64,000 bases of DNA, taken from contig CAZETK010000010.1 of the NCBI GenBank assembly GCA_964515195.1, positions 1 through 64,000 of the forward strand. Reading direction: 5' to 3'. Positions 9,715 to 18,671 of the stretch are shown one piece after another. Every line of letters starts with the position of its first letter. The first letter of the stretch is position 1. The notes beneath the pieces were generated by a model, which saw only the letters and a list, made by a program, of their open reading frames with translations, ran no database searches and had not been told where the DNA came from. This stretch comes from Ga0074139 sp964515195. Lineage in GTDB: Bacteria > Bdellovibrionota > Bdellovibrionia > Bdellovibrionales > Bdellovibrionaceae. The translations under genes were made by a program, and so were the position numbers.

Positions 9715-9810
9715 GGGCTTAAACCTCACCAAGCTCAGAAATTCATCAAAGGTATGTATAAAAAGGCGTTGGCTTCCTACGGTGTTGATGCCGATATGCT
9801 GAACTGGTAA
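9715..9810 (+). other. In-frame 3' coding remnant of the glycine-rich lipoprotein gene
   Basis: Directly after TAG 9712-9714 the same frame reads GLKPHQAQKFIKGMYKKALA and then SYGVDADMLNW before TAA. This is an amphipathic helix in the style of the preceding Ala/Lys-rich segment, with normal codon use and no start or ribosome site of its own. One base change (TAG from AAG, CAG or GAG) would restore a 322-residue protein. It is therefore the former or recoded C-terminus, not a separate gene. Confidence 0.65.
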
Positions 9811-9854
9811 TCTCGTCCTCGCTTAATGAGTGAGATTTAACATTACAAACCCAT

Positions 9855-9887
9855 AAAAAAGCCCGGATCTATTCCGGGCTTTTTTTA
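9855..9887 (+). terminator. Rho-independent terminator of the secreted protein/protease/lipoprotein operon
   Basis: A stem GCCCGGA (9861-9867), a 5-nt loop and TCCGGGC (9873-9879) are followed by seven T, with six A before the stem. The A and T runs make it bidirectional in form. It lies 45 nt past the TAA at 9808-9810, which supports the idea that the gene originally ended there. The following 177 nt to the next start contain no clear signal. Confidence 0.88.
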
Positions 9888-10064
9888 TAGGGTCATGGAT
9901 GTCTGAATCGGGGACGGAATCTTATTTCTCTATCAGTCTTATTTTGATCCATATCTCTCATGTCTCAAAATCTTGCTTAAGCCCGACTGGCTAGAACCCA
10001 GGCATTGCAAGTAAACTGGATTTAAGTAAAATAATAGTTGGTAACAGTGGAATAGTAGAACGTA

Positions 10065-13000
10065 TTGAAAAGGCTGAGAAATTTGCTTAATTTAGGGGCG
10101 ACAAAAGACAAGCGCAATCTTTTGCGGATGCGGACCTACGTAATTTTGGCCGTCGGATGGATTTTGATCGCGGTCAATCTAAGTCAAGCCCAGATAGGGG
10201 TGTTCTATCATCTATTACCCATTACCGATGAATTTATTTGGACCGGCTTAGCGGGCGATAACAATTGGAACACCCCCGATAACTGGAGTGTAAAGGCTGT
10301 GCCTGGACCAACACATGTCGCTAAATTCAAAGGTGGATATTGTTCGGGTGTGGACTGTAATGCCTTGATTAATATCAACGTCAACGTAAAGGGTGTGGTG
10401 ATTGATGCCGCCTTTGGGGGTACGATTACTCAAGGTGCTGGTCAAACGCTAGCTCTTGGTGAAGAGGGTTGGCTACAAGATGGAGGAACTTTTGCTGGCT
10501 CAGTGGATATGATTTCGGTGACCAATGGTCCCTGGGAAGTAACCGGTGGGAACTTTTCCCATGGTGGACTTCTCAAGATCGGTAGCCATGATGGCGCTGA
10601 AACAATACGGCCTGGAACCGGGCTCTACACGGACGTTGAATTCAACTTTCTGGGATGGGCCAGTCGGAACTTCCAGGCAGAAACCATGATAGTCGCAGGG
10701 GACCTAATACTTTCTGCTTATACTAGTTGTGGAGTTTTCTGCTCACTAAATAATGGGACTATTCAGGTTGCAGGTGATGTTTTTGTCGTCAATGGCGGAG
10801 CTCGAGGAACTGCAGTCGTCAAGCTGGCCGGCAGTACAGATCAAAGTATCGATACCAGTTCAGCCGCTGCTAGTGGTTTTTTACCGGGTTTGCAAATCGC
10901 TTCTACCGGAGGAATCGTGCATCTGCTTGGTACGGTCCAGGTAAGTCACAATTACGTATTTACCTCTGGAGATTTGAATGCAGGGACTTCCACTTTAAAG
11001 ATCACGGGTCCAGGTACGATCATCCAGCCAGGAAGCGTAACCTATAATAATGTAGAGATTAGTTCTGAGGGCTGGATTACTAAGAATTTGCAGGGCGAAA
11101 CCATGGACATCCAAGGTCATCTTACCCTATCAGCCTCTGCGGGATGTAGTACGAACTGCCGTTTGAACAACGGAATTTTGAATGTGCAAGGGAACTTAAG
11201 CATCGTCAATGATGGCTATCGTGGAGATGCTATTCTTCAACTTGTGGGCTCGGCAAATTCCACAATTTCAGCCATCAGTGGGATCAAACTTCCATCTGGC
11301 ACGCTCACCATCAATAAAGATACAACGGCCACAACAGTAACTTTGTTGGGGGCTGTCGTGGTTAATTCCACGGGGCAGGATTTGATCCTTACTCAAGGAA
11401 CTTTAAATCTGGCAGGTTTTGATTTGACCGTGAATGATACTCTCATGGTCGATCTTGCTGGAAAGCTTGTCTGCAATGGTGGCGTTCCCACTTTCAGTAC
11501 TTTTATCGCCAATGGCGAAGTCATTTGTGGCACTTCGGTAGGGATTTCCTGGACAGGCCTTGTCGGTGACAACAACTGGAATACGCCTGGAAACTGGTCT
11601 GGGAATGTCGCTCCTACTGCTAGCGACACAGCTCTATTCACTTCTGTGTGCTCGGGAGCTCAGTGCAATGCCAATACAAGCACAAGCCTTAATATCAGAG
11701 GCTTGAATCTTCAAGCTACTTACCCAGGTACGATCACTCAGAATTCAGGACATACTATTACAATTGGCGCCTTTGGATGGAACCAACTGGGTGGAAGTTT
11801 CGCAGGTAGTGATTCGGCTATTACGGTTTCGGGACCTTACTTACTAAGTGGTGGATCTTTCAAGTCTACGTCGGACACTTTCACCATGGCGGGACATTTT
11901 ACAATTTCGGGGAGCCCTGCGTTTAATGCGAATTCCGGGACCTTCCACTTCACAGCGTCTTCGACAATTACTCCCGGTACGGTCAATTTTAACAATGTCC
12001 TGTTCACGCGCACCGCTGCGGTCACTTACAATTTGAACAATGGAACGATGAACATTGATGGAGATTTGACAGTCGGGATCACCTCCAGCTCCGGCAGTCG
12101 ATTTCTCAACAGCGGAATTCTTCGCGTGAAGGGAAATGTGGATGTTCACAGCTACGGCCTTCGAGGAAGCGCACTGATTCAACTTATTGGGACGACTCCA
12201 CAGACTGTCACTGGAAGCGGCATACCAGGCTGGCTTCCCGGCCTTGAGATTGCTTCCTCCAGCACGGTCACCTTATCGGGATCCTTGTATATTATGGATG
12301 ATTATCTCTATACATCTGGAAACCTTGTGCCTCCGACTCATCTCAAATTTGGAGATGAACTATATGGCAGTGGCGGTACCATTCGCCCCGGAAATTTTGA
12401 GTACAATGACGTGACTTTCGGAGGTTACGGAGGTGACTACGAGCTGGCTGGTACGATGAAGGTCAATGGTACTCTGACATTTAACGATCGATATGGATCG
12501 AGCACTTCTATTAATACAGGAACTATTGAAGCCAAAGGTGATGTGTTTGCATCTCCGTATGGGTTTCCTGGAACTGGCTTGGTGAAGCTCGTCGGGACGA
12601 TAGATCAAACTGTGACCGGGGTATCGAACGCTTATTTTCCAAGTATTGAAGTTGCCTCATCCGCGAAAGTCACTTTCGTGGGAAGTATCAGAATTCATCG
12701 GAACTTTACTTATACCTCTGGCACCGTGGACTTTGGTACCAGTGCGATCGTTTTTGATAGTACATCGACGACAAATCGAACTATTCGAGCTCCTAGTTTA
12801 AGTTTCTACGATTTAAAAATTGGTGGGTATAACTCCACGACAACTTTGACGGACTCCTTCAATGTGATGGGAAATTTGACGCTAGCTGATACTTACACTA
12901 GTGGCGCTGGTTCTGTAAATGGCAGCACGATATTTGCTTACGGGGATGTGGCAGCCACCAATTCTGGTTTGACGGGTACCACTTTAATTCGCGTCTCGGG

Positions 13001-13682
13001 ATCGTCACCTCAGCAGCTCAGCGGAACGAGTAACTCTTACTATCCAAGTCTTGAGATTGCCTCTAGTAGTACAGTCTCTTATTCCGGCACCCTGCGCATC
13101 GGTAAGCACTACACTGTAACATCTGGAACTATCGCCAGTGGAACCTCTACGGTGATCTTTAAGGGATCATCCGCCTTGCTCACCGTAGGGAGCGAAAATT
13201 ATAATAATGTGAGCTTTGATTCTCGCGACGACACTCAGACTTTGGCTGGAAATATAACAGTGAATGGTGATCTCACTTTTGTAAGTAACTATTGTAGCAG
13301 CCGTTCAAGGCTCAACGGTGGAACGGTGATCGCAAAGGGTAATGTGGTGTTTTCGACCTGTGGGTATCAAGGAAACTCTCCCCTGAGCCTGGAAGGGGCA
13401 ACTTCGACCACCATTCAAATGGGTACTTCCGCCTACGGCCCCCAAGGGACTTGGACTGTCAACAAGCCAGCCGCTGCGGTCACGTTGCTATCAAATCTTG
13501 TTATGAATGGGACTGGACAGGATTTGGACATTGTGGCGGGTACGGTTGACATGGCGGGGTACAACCTGACTGTCAACGACGCCATCACCAATAATGGCGT
13601 TTTACGAAGGGGGACCAATCCCGCTTGTGGAATACTATCCTACGGTGGCAGTTATACTGGAGCTGCCCCCATCTGCCCATAA
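10065..13682 (+). CDS. Large repeat-built exported protein, adhesin-like
   Basis: The 1205-aa protein starts at TTG 10065; the export signal is the hydrophobic stretch at about residues 25-42 ending NLSQA/Q. Two large halves each open with the same block, WTG-x2-GDNNWNTP-x-NWS, at about residues 59-75 and 495-511. Each block is followed by a C-x(2,3)-D/Q-CNA Cys pair. After that come about six repeats of roughly 140 residues with the order NG-x-I-x-V-x-G-D-V, G-x-x-G-T, L-x-GS, FPSLEIASS, YTYTSGT, F-x-G, YNNV-x-F, L-x-G-x-x-x-V-x-G-x-LTL. Such Gly/Ser/Thr/Asn-rich strands suggest a beta-helix or stacked beta rod on the surface. It is nearly Lys/Arg-free. The nearest known families are autotransporter-passenger-like or filamentous adhesins, but no barrel domain is present. 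It is a single-gene unit. Confidence 0.8.
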   Translation: MKRLRNLLNLGATKDKRNLLRMRTYVILAVGWILIAVNLSQAQIGVFYHLLPITDEFIWTGLAGDNNWNTPDNWSVKAVPGPTHVAKFKGGYCSGVDCNALININVNVKGVVIDAAFGGTITQGAGQTLALGEEGWLQDGGTFAGSVDMISVTNGPWEVTGGNFSHGGLLKIGSHDGAETIRPGTGLYTDVEFNFLGWASRNFQAETMIVAGDLILSAYTSCGVFCSLNNGTIQVAGDVFVVNGGARGTAVVKLAGSTDQSIDTSSAAASGFLPGLQIASTGGIVHLLGTVQVSHNYVFTSGDLNAGTSTLKITGPGTIIQPGSVTYNNVEISSEGWITKNLQGETMDIQGHLTLSASAGCSTNCRLNNGILNVQGNLSIVNDGYRGDAILQLVGSANSTISAISGIKLPSGTLTINKDTTATTVTLLGAVVVNSTGQDLILTQGTLNLAGFDLTVNDTLMVDLAGKLVCNGGVPTFSTFIANGEVICGTSVGISWTGLVGDNNWNTPGNWSGNVAPTASDTALFTSVCSGAQCNANTSTSLNIRGLNLQATYPGTITQNSGHTITIGAFGWNQLGGSFAGSDSAITVSGPYLLSGGSFKSTSDTFTMAGHFTISGSPAFNANSGTFHFTASSTITPGTVNFNNVLFTRTAAVTYNLNNGTMNIDGDLTVGITSSSGSRFLNSGILRVKGNVDVHSYGLRGSALIQLIGTTPQTVTGSGIPGWLPGLEIASSSTVTLSGSLYIMDDYLYTSGNLVPPTHLKFGDELYGSGGTIRPGNFEYNDVTFGGYGGDYELAGTMKVNGTLTFNDRYGSSTSINTGTIEAKGDVFASPYGFPGTGLVKLVGTIDQTVTGVSNAYFPSIEVASSAKVTFVGSIRIHRNFTYTSGTVDFGTSAIVFDSTSTTNRTIRAPSLSFYDLKIGGYNSTTTLTDSFNVMGNLTLADTYTSGAGSVNGSTIFAYGDVAATNSGLTGTTLIRVSGSSPQQLSGTSNSYYPSLEIASSSTVSYSGTLRIGKHYTVTSGTIASGTSTVIFKGSSALLTVGSENYNNVSFDSRDDTQTLAGNITVNGDLTFVSNYCSSRSRLNGGTVIAKGNVVFSTCGYQGNSPLSLEGATSTTIQMGTSAYGPQGTWTVNKPAAAVTLLSNLVMNGTGQDLDIVAGTVDMAGYNLTVNDAITNNGVLRRGTNPACGILSYGGSYTGAAPICP

Positions 13683-13770
13683 GGGGATATCCCTGTAATC
13701 TTTACCTTGGTATTTAATTATCGACCGAGCTTCTTTATAGTGATTCGGTTTGACCCATAAAGGAGCTTTT

Positions 13771-14169
13771 ATGAAGCATTTTATTTTAATCACATTTTTG
13801 AGTTTTATCGGATTGCAAGCAGCCCATGCCCAGAGCGTGAACCCTCACGCACCAAAGTTGGCAGATGTCGTGGCTATTTACTTTCAAGATGATCAGGAGT
13901 TCAGCCCCTATTTCTTTCACCATGTCCGTTATGCCGACGTTTTGTTGAATATGAAAATGGACCCCACTTGTCCAAAGATTGAAGTCAGTCGTGACCGACG
14001 TGTAATTTGTGTGTCTCCTTTTCGAAAAGTTCAGGTGGGGCTTTTAACAGATTCCCGTCCGGCCGGAGACTTTCGATTGGCCTTCTCCATTAGTTGGTTC
14101 AATAACGTTCAGATGATTGAGAGAAAAGGACCTCGAGGCTTCGAGTATTCTGTTCAAGTCATCCGATAG
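13771..14169 (+). CDS. Small exported protein of unknown function
   Basis: The start at ATG 13771 follows AAAGGAG with ideal spacing and gives the signal peptide MKHFILITFLSFIGLQAAHA. A longer frame from 13750 would put seven residues before it and is less likely. The mature part is about 112 residues with two Cys (PTCPKIEV and RVICVSP) that may pair. It is basic-to-neutral and beta-rich. I do not recognise the family. It stands alone, convergent with the lipoprotein gene at 14180. Confidence 0.72.
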   Translation: MKHFILITFLSFIGLQAAHAQSVNPHAPKLADVVAIYFQDDQEFSPYFFHHVRYADVLLNMKMDPTCPKIEVSRDRRVICVSPFRKVQVGLLTDSRPAGDFRLAFSISWFNNVQMIERKGPRGFEYSVQVIR

Positions 14170-14179
14170 GACTCTACTT

Positions 14180-15502
14180 TTACGGCATCGCTAAAAACCA
14201 AATTCCCCCGCCATGGGCGGGGTAGAAAGCGTAGCCTTTCAGATTCGGTAAATACATAAAGCGAGTGTAAACACCGTTAATGGAGTTAGGAATGCCCTCT
14301 CCACCGGTCGTGGTCATGAGATTGGCTTCAAATGTTTCAGGATGGATACGAAAAACCTGCCCTCCGATTTGATTCTTAAAGATGTAAACATCAATCTGCG
14401 GGTCATAATATCCATACCCCTGGGTTGCGTCGCGGACCCCGCGAAGGCCAGGTCCTGAAAAATCCATTCTAGATAAAACATCCGTCGCAATATCGTAAAT
14501 CAGGCCGCCGGACTCTATTCTGTAATTATCTTTGAAATAAAGAATTTTATTCCGCTTTGTATCGACAGCGCAGCCACCCCGAGAATCTTCATCAGACCCA
14601 TGGCCGGGAGTGGGCGGCGATAGAACTGTGTAGGTGCCAGTCGCAGGATTGAATTTGCGGATTCGATCTCCATTTATATAGACCTCTTCTGTGACATGAT
14701 TCTTACAGATGGAAACATCAATGACACCCGAGCGATTCGGAGTGATATCGGGCCAAGTCCCGGCAGGCATCCAATCATTGAAAGGGATAGAAAATGAATC
14801 CGTCTTGCTGCTACCTTCATTGCCGGTTCCCCACATTGATCCAGAGCCAAATCGAAAAATTGACTGCTTAGAGCTGATGAAATGAAGGGCATAGTAGGTG
14901 TGAGTTGATGAGGGCCTGCCATCTTTATAATAATCCGGAAAAATTCCTAATGTTACGTTTCCAGCCACGATGTCAATTGAAGGCGTTGGTTCACGCAAAA
15001 GTCGCCACCTGGGACTTTCGGTTGCCAAGTCAATTTCGTAAACTTCGTTACCAGAATAATCCGCATGTCCCCCATTGGTGGCTGAGTAAACCTTGTTTGT
15101 AACAGTATCGACGGCAAGGCCGTTCCAGGCGTTGATTCTAGCACTTAATGAACCGGGTACGCGCACGTCAGGAGTCACCGCCGACAGGTCGGATTCTTCA
15201 AGATGCCGCCACTGGAGTGATTTCATCTCCTTTCGCCAAGTGGGCCAGGTCGTCACAGCTTGCGGCGGCGGGGGAGGCTCGACAGGACATGGAACAATTT
15301 GGGCGGTCAAAGGATCAGCGCAGGTCTCAGGGTTTTGCCCACTTCCAGTTGAAGTTGAGTCCAGAAGGCCATTCGCGTGTGGTGCGAACTCGAACCCATC
15401 TCCGGCGCAATTTTGGTATAAAAAAAGTAGAACACCACCGAAACCAATCAATAATAAAGACCGCAGTTGACGCTTCCAAAGATTGAGGGATTGGAGTTTC
15501 AT
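14180..15502 (-). CDS. QNC-type lipoprotein with kelch/beta-propeller-like repeats
   Basis: The 440-aa protein has a hydrophobic signal followed by LLFLYQNCAGDGFEFAP, with Cys the likely lipidation site. A Pro-rich linker (CPVEPPPPPQ) then leads to a propeller-like body. The body holds repeated aromatic/Gly blocks such as INAWNGLAVDTVTNKVYSA, GGHADYSGNEVYEIDL, GRPSSTHTYYALHF and RGGCAVDTKRNKILYF. The sequence GGHADYSGNEVY is typical of bacterial kelch-like proteins related to galactose-oxidase propellers, but no copper-site residues are evident. It should sit on the outer membrane and bind sugars or proteins. The QNCA pattern is shared with 1154-1961. It is transcribed alone; the upstream 180 nt hold the divergent HD-GYP promoter region. 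Confidence 0.8.
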   Translation of the reverse strand: MKLQSLNLWKRQLRSLLLIGFGGVLLFLYQNCAGDGFEFAPHANGLLDSTSTGSGQNPETCADPLTAQIVPCPVEPPPPPQAVTTWPTWRKEMKSLQWRHLEESDLSAVTPDVRVPGSLSARINAWNGLAVDTVTNKVYSATNGGHADYSGNEVYEIDLATESPRWRLLREPTPSIDIVAGNVTLGIFPDYYKDGRPSSTHTYYALHFISSKQSIFRFGSGSMWGTGNEGSSKTDSFSIPFNDWMPAGTWPDITPNRSGVIDVSICKNHVTEEVYINGDRIRKFNPATGTYTVLSPPTPGHGSDEDSRGGCAVDTKRNKILYFKDNYRIESGGLIYDIATDVLSRMDFSGPGLRGVRDATQGYGYYDPQIDVYIFKNQIGGQVFRIHPETFEANLMTTTGGEGIPNSINGVYTRFMYLPNLKGYAFYPAHGGGIWFLAMP

Positions 15503-15682
15503 CTATTCCAGTGTAACACCATTAAGCAGCGGTATTTAATTCATTTTGAGATAACCTTATTCCATTTCGAGACGACCTCACAAAAAATACAAAAATCCAG
15601 TCCCGCGGGTGCACCAATATGAGAACAGGACTTAGGTGATAAGAGTGAATGCCGATAATAATGAAAGTGGGGGAGGAATTCT

Positions 15683-16348
15683 GTGGCAAATGCTCCGTGG
15701 GGAGATATCCCAAGTTGGGCTTATCATACAGCTCAAGCATTACTTCAATCGCTTCAGGCGGTTGACCCAATCACCTACCAACATTGTCTTCGTGTCTGTC
15801 AGCTTTCAAAGTATCTTGCAAAATCGGCCGGTCTGAACGAATACGACCAAAAAGTGGCAGAATTCGCTGGAATGTTTCATGACATCGGCAAAATTGGAAT
15901 ATCCCAGGACATTATTGCAAAGCCTGGCAAGCTAGATCCAAAAGAACTCGATATTATGAAGACTCACCCGGTAATTAGCGAAACCATTATTCAGCCTTTG
16001 GCTGATAACCGTTTTTTTGCAGATTTATTGGCTCCCATCCGCGGCCATCATGAACGGGTCGACGGTGAAGGCTATCCGGATAAGAAGATCGGAGATGACG
16101 TTCCTCTTATCGCGCGCGTGATTCTTGTTGTGGACACTTATGATGCGATGTCGCAGAATCGTGCTTATCGTAAGGGTCTTCCTAATGAAATTGTTTATGC
16201 GGAACTGAAGCGGTGCTCGGGTACTCAATTTGATGCTCAATTAGTGCGAGTCTTTCTGGAAGCCCACCGATTTTATATTCCAGGTGAGATCGACCGCGAG
16301 ACACAAGAAAAAATTATCGAAGTCAATCGCTATCGAAAAGTGGGATAA
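15683..16348 (+). CDS. HD-GYP domain protein (cyclic-di-GMP phosphodiesterase-like)
   Basis: The 221-residue soluble protein is a stand-alone HD-GYP domain. It has H34, the H66-D67 pair in MFHDIGKIGI, the KTHP motif, and HHERVDGEGYP at 122-132, followed by PLIARVILVVDTYDAM. All metal-site histidines and the GYP signature are present, so hydrolysis of cyclic-di-GMP to pGpG or GMP is likely. No receiver or PAS domain is attached. The start is GTG 15683, seven nt after GGGAGG. It is a single gene. HD-GYP proteins are numerous in predatory Bdellovibrio, where cyclic-di-GMP controls the choice between growth modes; the exact pathway here is unknown. Confidence 0.9.
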   Translation: MANAPWGDIPSWAYHTAQALLQSLQAVDPITYQHCLRVCQLSKYLAKSAGLNEYDQKVAEFAGMFHDIGKIGISQDIIAKPGKLDPKELDIMKTHPVISETIIQPLADNRFFADLLAPIRGHHERVDGEGYPDKKIGDDVPLIARVILVVDTYDAMSQNRAYRKGLPNEIVYAELKRCSGTQFDAQLVRVFLEAHRFYIPGEIDRETQEKIIEVNRYRKVG

Positions 16349-16403
16349 TCAACCGAGGTGCAGAGCCGTCCGAAGCTCATCTTTTGTAATAGCGTCGTCA
16401 AAA

Positions 16404-17243
16404 TTAATGGCGCAGGAATAGTCGCTTACATGACTGCCCAACAGCAGTGGCGGCGCGCCTAATGGTCTCCATACTGATCATAAAATTCATTCGGTATTGA
16501 CGAACCTGAGTTTGATAGAAGTACGAAGTGGAAATGACTGGGGCCATCGCTATGCCACCACTGAATTCAAACTCGAAACTGTTATTTTCTAAAGCCGTTT
16601 GTCCCAAGCTGCTAAAGTAGGTTCGTGTAACTAAAGCTTTTTCAAAGAGTTGAGCCCGTTCGTTGAAAATCTCTGAACGTTTGCCCACTCCAACGCTGAA
16701 ACCGGTATCCGCTAACCAACTCATTACCTTCGATAATTTTTCATAGTCAAAAAAGAGACGAATGATAATTTTATTTTTCCCTTGGTCTTTCACGCGAACA
16801 AAACTGGCCCCAGCACCAAGCAAAAACCCAAGCTTGTGACCATGAGGAAAAATCACGGCTCGTTTTTTCATGAACTTGGAATTCATTCCAATGCCGGCAA
16901 AGGTAATTAGTCGAAACGAAACTCCATGGGCATTCGAGCGAGAAACAATGTGGGATGAGTCATCCAGTACGTGATTAAGTTCACCCACCAAGTCTTCGGC
17001 CAGGGGAGCGGGAATCTTCAACTTTTTAAAAATATAATCAATTCGCCGAGGCACATGTTTTCGTAAGCTGTCTATAACTTTGGCCGTGACAGGCCTAGGG
17101 AAAAGAGGCTCCGCAATAGGCTCTTCAATCTGAACTTCAATCTCATCAATCGTCTCATCGGTAAAGACCGGGGGAGTTTCAGAGGAAAAGACTCCAAATG
17201 GCACTAACAGTAAAAAGACAAAAGCAAACTTAACAATATACAT
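16404..17243 (-). CDS. Exported protein of unknown function
   Basis: ATG 17243 is chosen because AGGA lies 8 nt upstream and a signal peptide begins there (MYIVKFAFVFLLLVPFGVFS). A further upstream start would add 11 residues. After an acidic, Pro-rich linker (EIEVQIEEPIAEPLFPRP) the 279-aa protein has a helical segment and then Gly/Phe-rich alternating strands (FAGIGMNSKFMKKRA, LGFLLGAGASFVRV, FSVGVGKRSEIF, FEFEFSGGIAMAPVIS). The pattern of amphipathic strands suggests a periplasmic or membrane-associated beta structure. I recognise no family. It is not operon-linked; the gene upstream on the same strand begins 206 nt away. Confidence 0.68.
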   Translation of the reverse strand: MYIVKFAFVFLLLVPFGVFSSETPPVFTDETIDEIEVQIEEPIAEPLFPRPVTAKVIDSLRKHVPRRIDYIFKKLKIPAPLAEDLVGELNHVLDDSSHIVSRSNAHGVSFRLITFAGIGMNSKFMKKRAVIFPHGHKLGFLLGAGASFVRVKDQGKNKIIIRLFFDYEKLSKVMSWLADTGFSVGVGKRSEIFNERAQLFEKALVTRTYFSSLGQTALENNSFEFEFSGGIAMAPVISTSYFYQTQVRQYRMNFMISMETIRRAATAVGQSCKRLFLRH

Positions 17244-17449
17244 ATCTATCCTGGAAGGCCCATGGGGGAATTGCAAAGAGCAGGCTTCGAACGTAATAGG
17301 TTTGCACAGATAATGCCAATTTCAACTCAGCGATGCGAGCCTGGTTGCATATAGCCCACTCCTCGCTGTCAATATCCTCGACACAATGTCATAACAAAAC
17401 ACAATTCGAAGGGTCGCACCACGCTGACCAATCGAGAATCGATATCGAC

Positions 17450-18286
17450 CTAGCGGCGGTTCGTGCTTTCAAAAATTTTGTCAGCAGATTTGGCAATGAA
17501 GCCTTGATAAAGGTTTCCCGTCGGAAGTGTGTAGCGCTTTGCAAACTCATAATAGCACGCAGGCACTGGGAATTCACCATCTGTAAATTGAATCGAGACT
17601 TCCTTAGCCATGGTGGAGCTTTGTTCTAGCAAGTCCTCCGGAGTGCCTTTGATCTCACCGCCTGCTGAGTTCAAGTCATAACCGTGGGATTTAATAAAAT
17701 CGTTAACTTTGTTAAGGTCGTTGAACTTTTTAAGGGCATTCACATTCACGGTAAAGTGATTAGGCCTGAAACCAAAAGCCGCTACCCAAGACGCATACTC
17801 ACTCATGGAAGCCAGTTGGGTGTAAACATCGTGACTGATTTTCCAGGGACGGCCACAGATTAAAATCTCTTCGGATTGCAGTAGAGGATCGGGCACTTGT
17901 TCCACCAGTTTTTCAACTTCTTCTTGGATAAACCGATCTACTTTTTCTAGCTCCAATTCGCTAATGAAAATTTTAGGAAGGTTGCGATCTGGATGCTCAT
18001 AATGTTTGGCGAATAACTTCTTAGCTTCAAAAACGTATTCCCCCTTGGCCTCATAGCCATATTTTTCAAGATGGCGCGCCAGGGATTGGATACCCAATCG
18101 GGGGTGATTAAAAGTGCGATAGGCCACATGGTCATTGAGGACCGTTTCACCCTCACTTGTAAAAAGTTCAAATATTTTCTTAGCGGAGGGATTAAGCTTC
18201 GTATAATCTTGCCACATAAGATCTAATAATCTTTCCAAACCAGGGCGAAGACCGCTTTGATTTTGATCCCACGATTGCGAACCCAT
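17450..18286 (-). CDS. DUF1338 / 2-oxoadipate dioxygenase-decarboxylase-like protein
   Basis: The 278-aa protein matches the DUF1338 family by its opening HVAYRTFNHPRLGIQSLARHL and by the spacing of three candidate metal ligands: His53 (NDHVAYRTF), His177 (NHFTVNVNAL) and Glu247 (PACYYEFAKRY). In HglS of Pseudomonas this family, of vicinal-oxygen-chelate fold, uses Fe(II) to convert 2-oxoadipate to 2-hydroxyglutarate in lysine breakdown. Many short members like this one have no proven substrate. It is soluble, with the start preceded by GAGGTC. No other lysine-catabolic gene is nearby, so the exact reaction is uncertain. Confidence 0.85.
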   Translation of the reverse strand: MGSQSWDQNQSGLRPGLERLLDLMWQDYTKLNPSAKKIFELFTSEGETVLNDHVAYRTFNHPRLGIQSLARHLEKYGYEAKGEYVFEAKKLFAKHYEHPDRNLPKIFISELELEKVDRFIQEEVEKLVEQVPDPLLQSEEILICGRPWKISHDVYTQLASMSEYASWVAAFGFRPNHFTVNVNALKKFNDLNKVNDFIKSHGYDLNSAGGEIKGTPEDLLEQSSTMAKEVSIQFTDGEFPVPACYYEFAKRYTLPTGNLYQGFIAKSADKIFESTNRR

Positions 18287-18671
18287 ATTGACCTCCTCAA
18301 ATCATTCTCAACGTTGCCTTAATCAATCCTAATTGTCAGCGGATGTTATGGAGGTGCCAACAAATAGCGTCAATTCGGACTGTCAAGTCTTTGTTATCGG
18401 CTGGTGAGAGGAAGTGGAAAATATCTCTCAAGACACGTGGCCATTATCACGCTCTGTGCAGATTAACAGGGGCGATATCTTGGATTCTTTACTTGGTCAG
18501 AACTCTAGGCAAGATGGCCAGGGGAGGTTGTCATTCCTCATTGACAGTTTTGCCACCCTTCGATTTATTGTGGAAATGTGGTTAATGGCACATAGACTCA
18601 TGCTAACCCTCAAGAGGTTTGATCCGTTCAGCCGACCGAAGCTATTCGCGCGGGCTTACATTTTAGCTTTC
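18287..18671. other. Divergent intergenic region
   Basis: About 385 nt lie between the DUF1338 gene and the chosen start of the barrel gene. The barrel frame is open back to 18414, but that stretch reads as ordinary non-secretory sequence and has no ribosome site. Alternative starts at 18600 and 18588 would lengthen the signal region. I see no terminator, RNA or repeat here. Confidence 0.4.

Noticed and set aside
11844..12182. 112-codon minus frame in the adhesin gene
   Set aside because: Low-complexity mirror of Ser/Gly/Thr codons, no independent support.
15093..15486. Plus frames of 112-125 codons over the kelch-like lipoprotein
   Set aside because: Antisense to a well-supported gene with signal peptide and Cys; no start signal.
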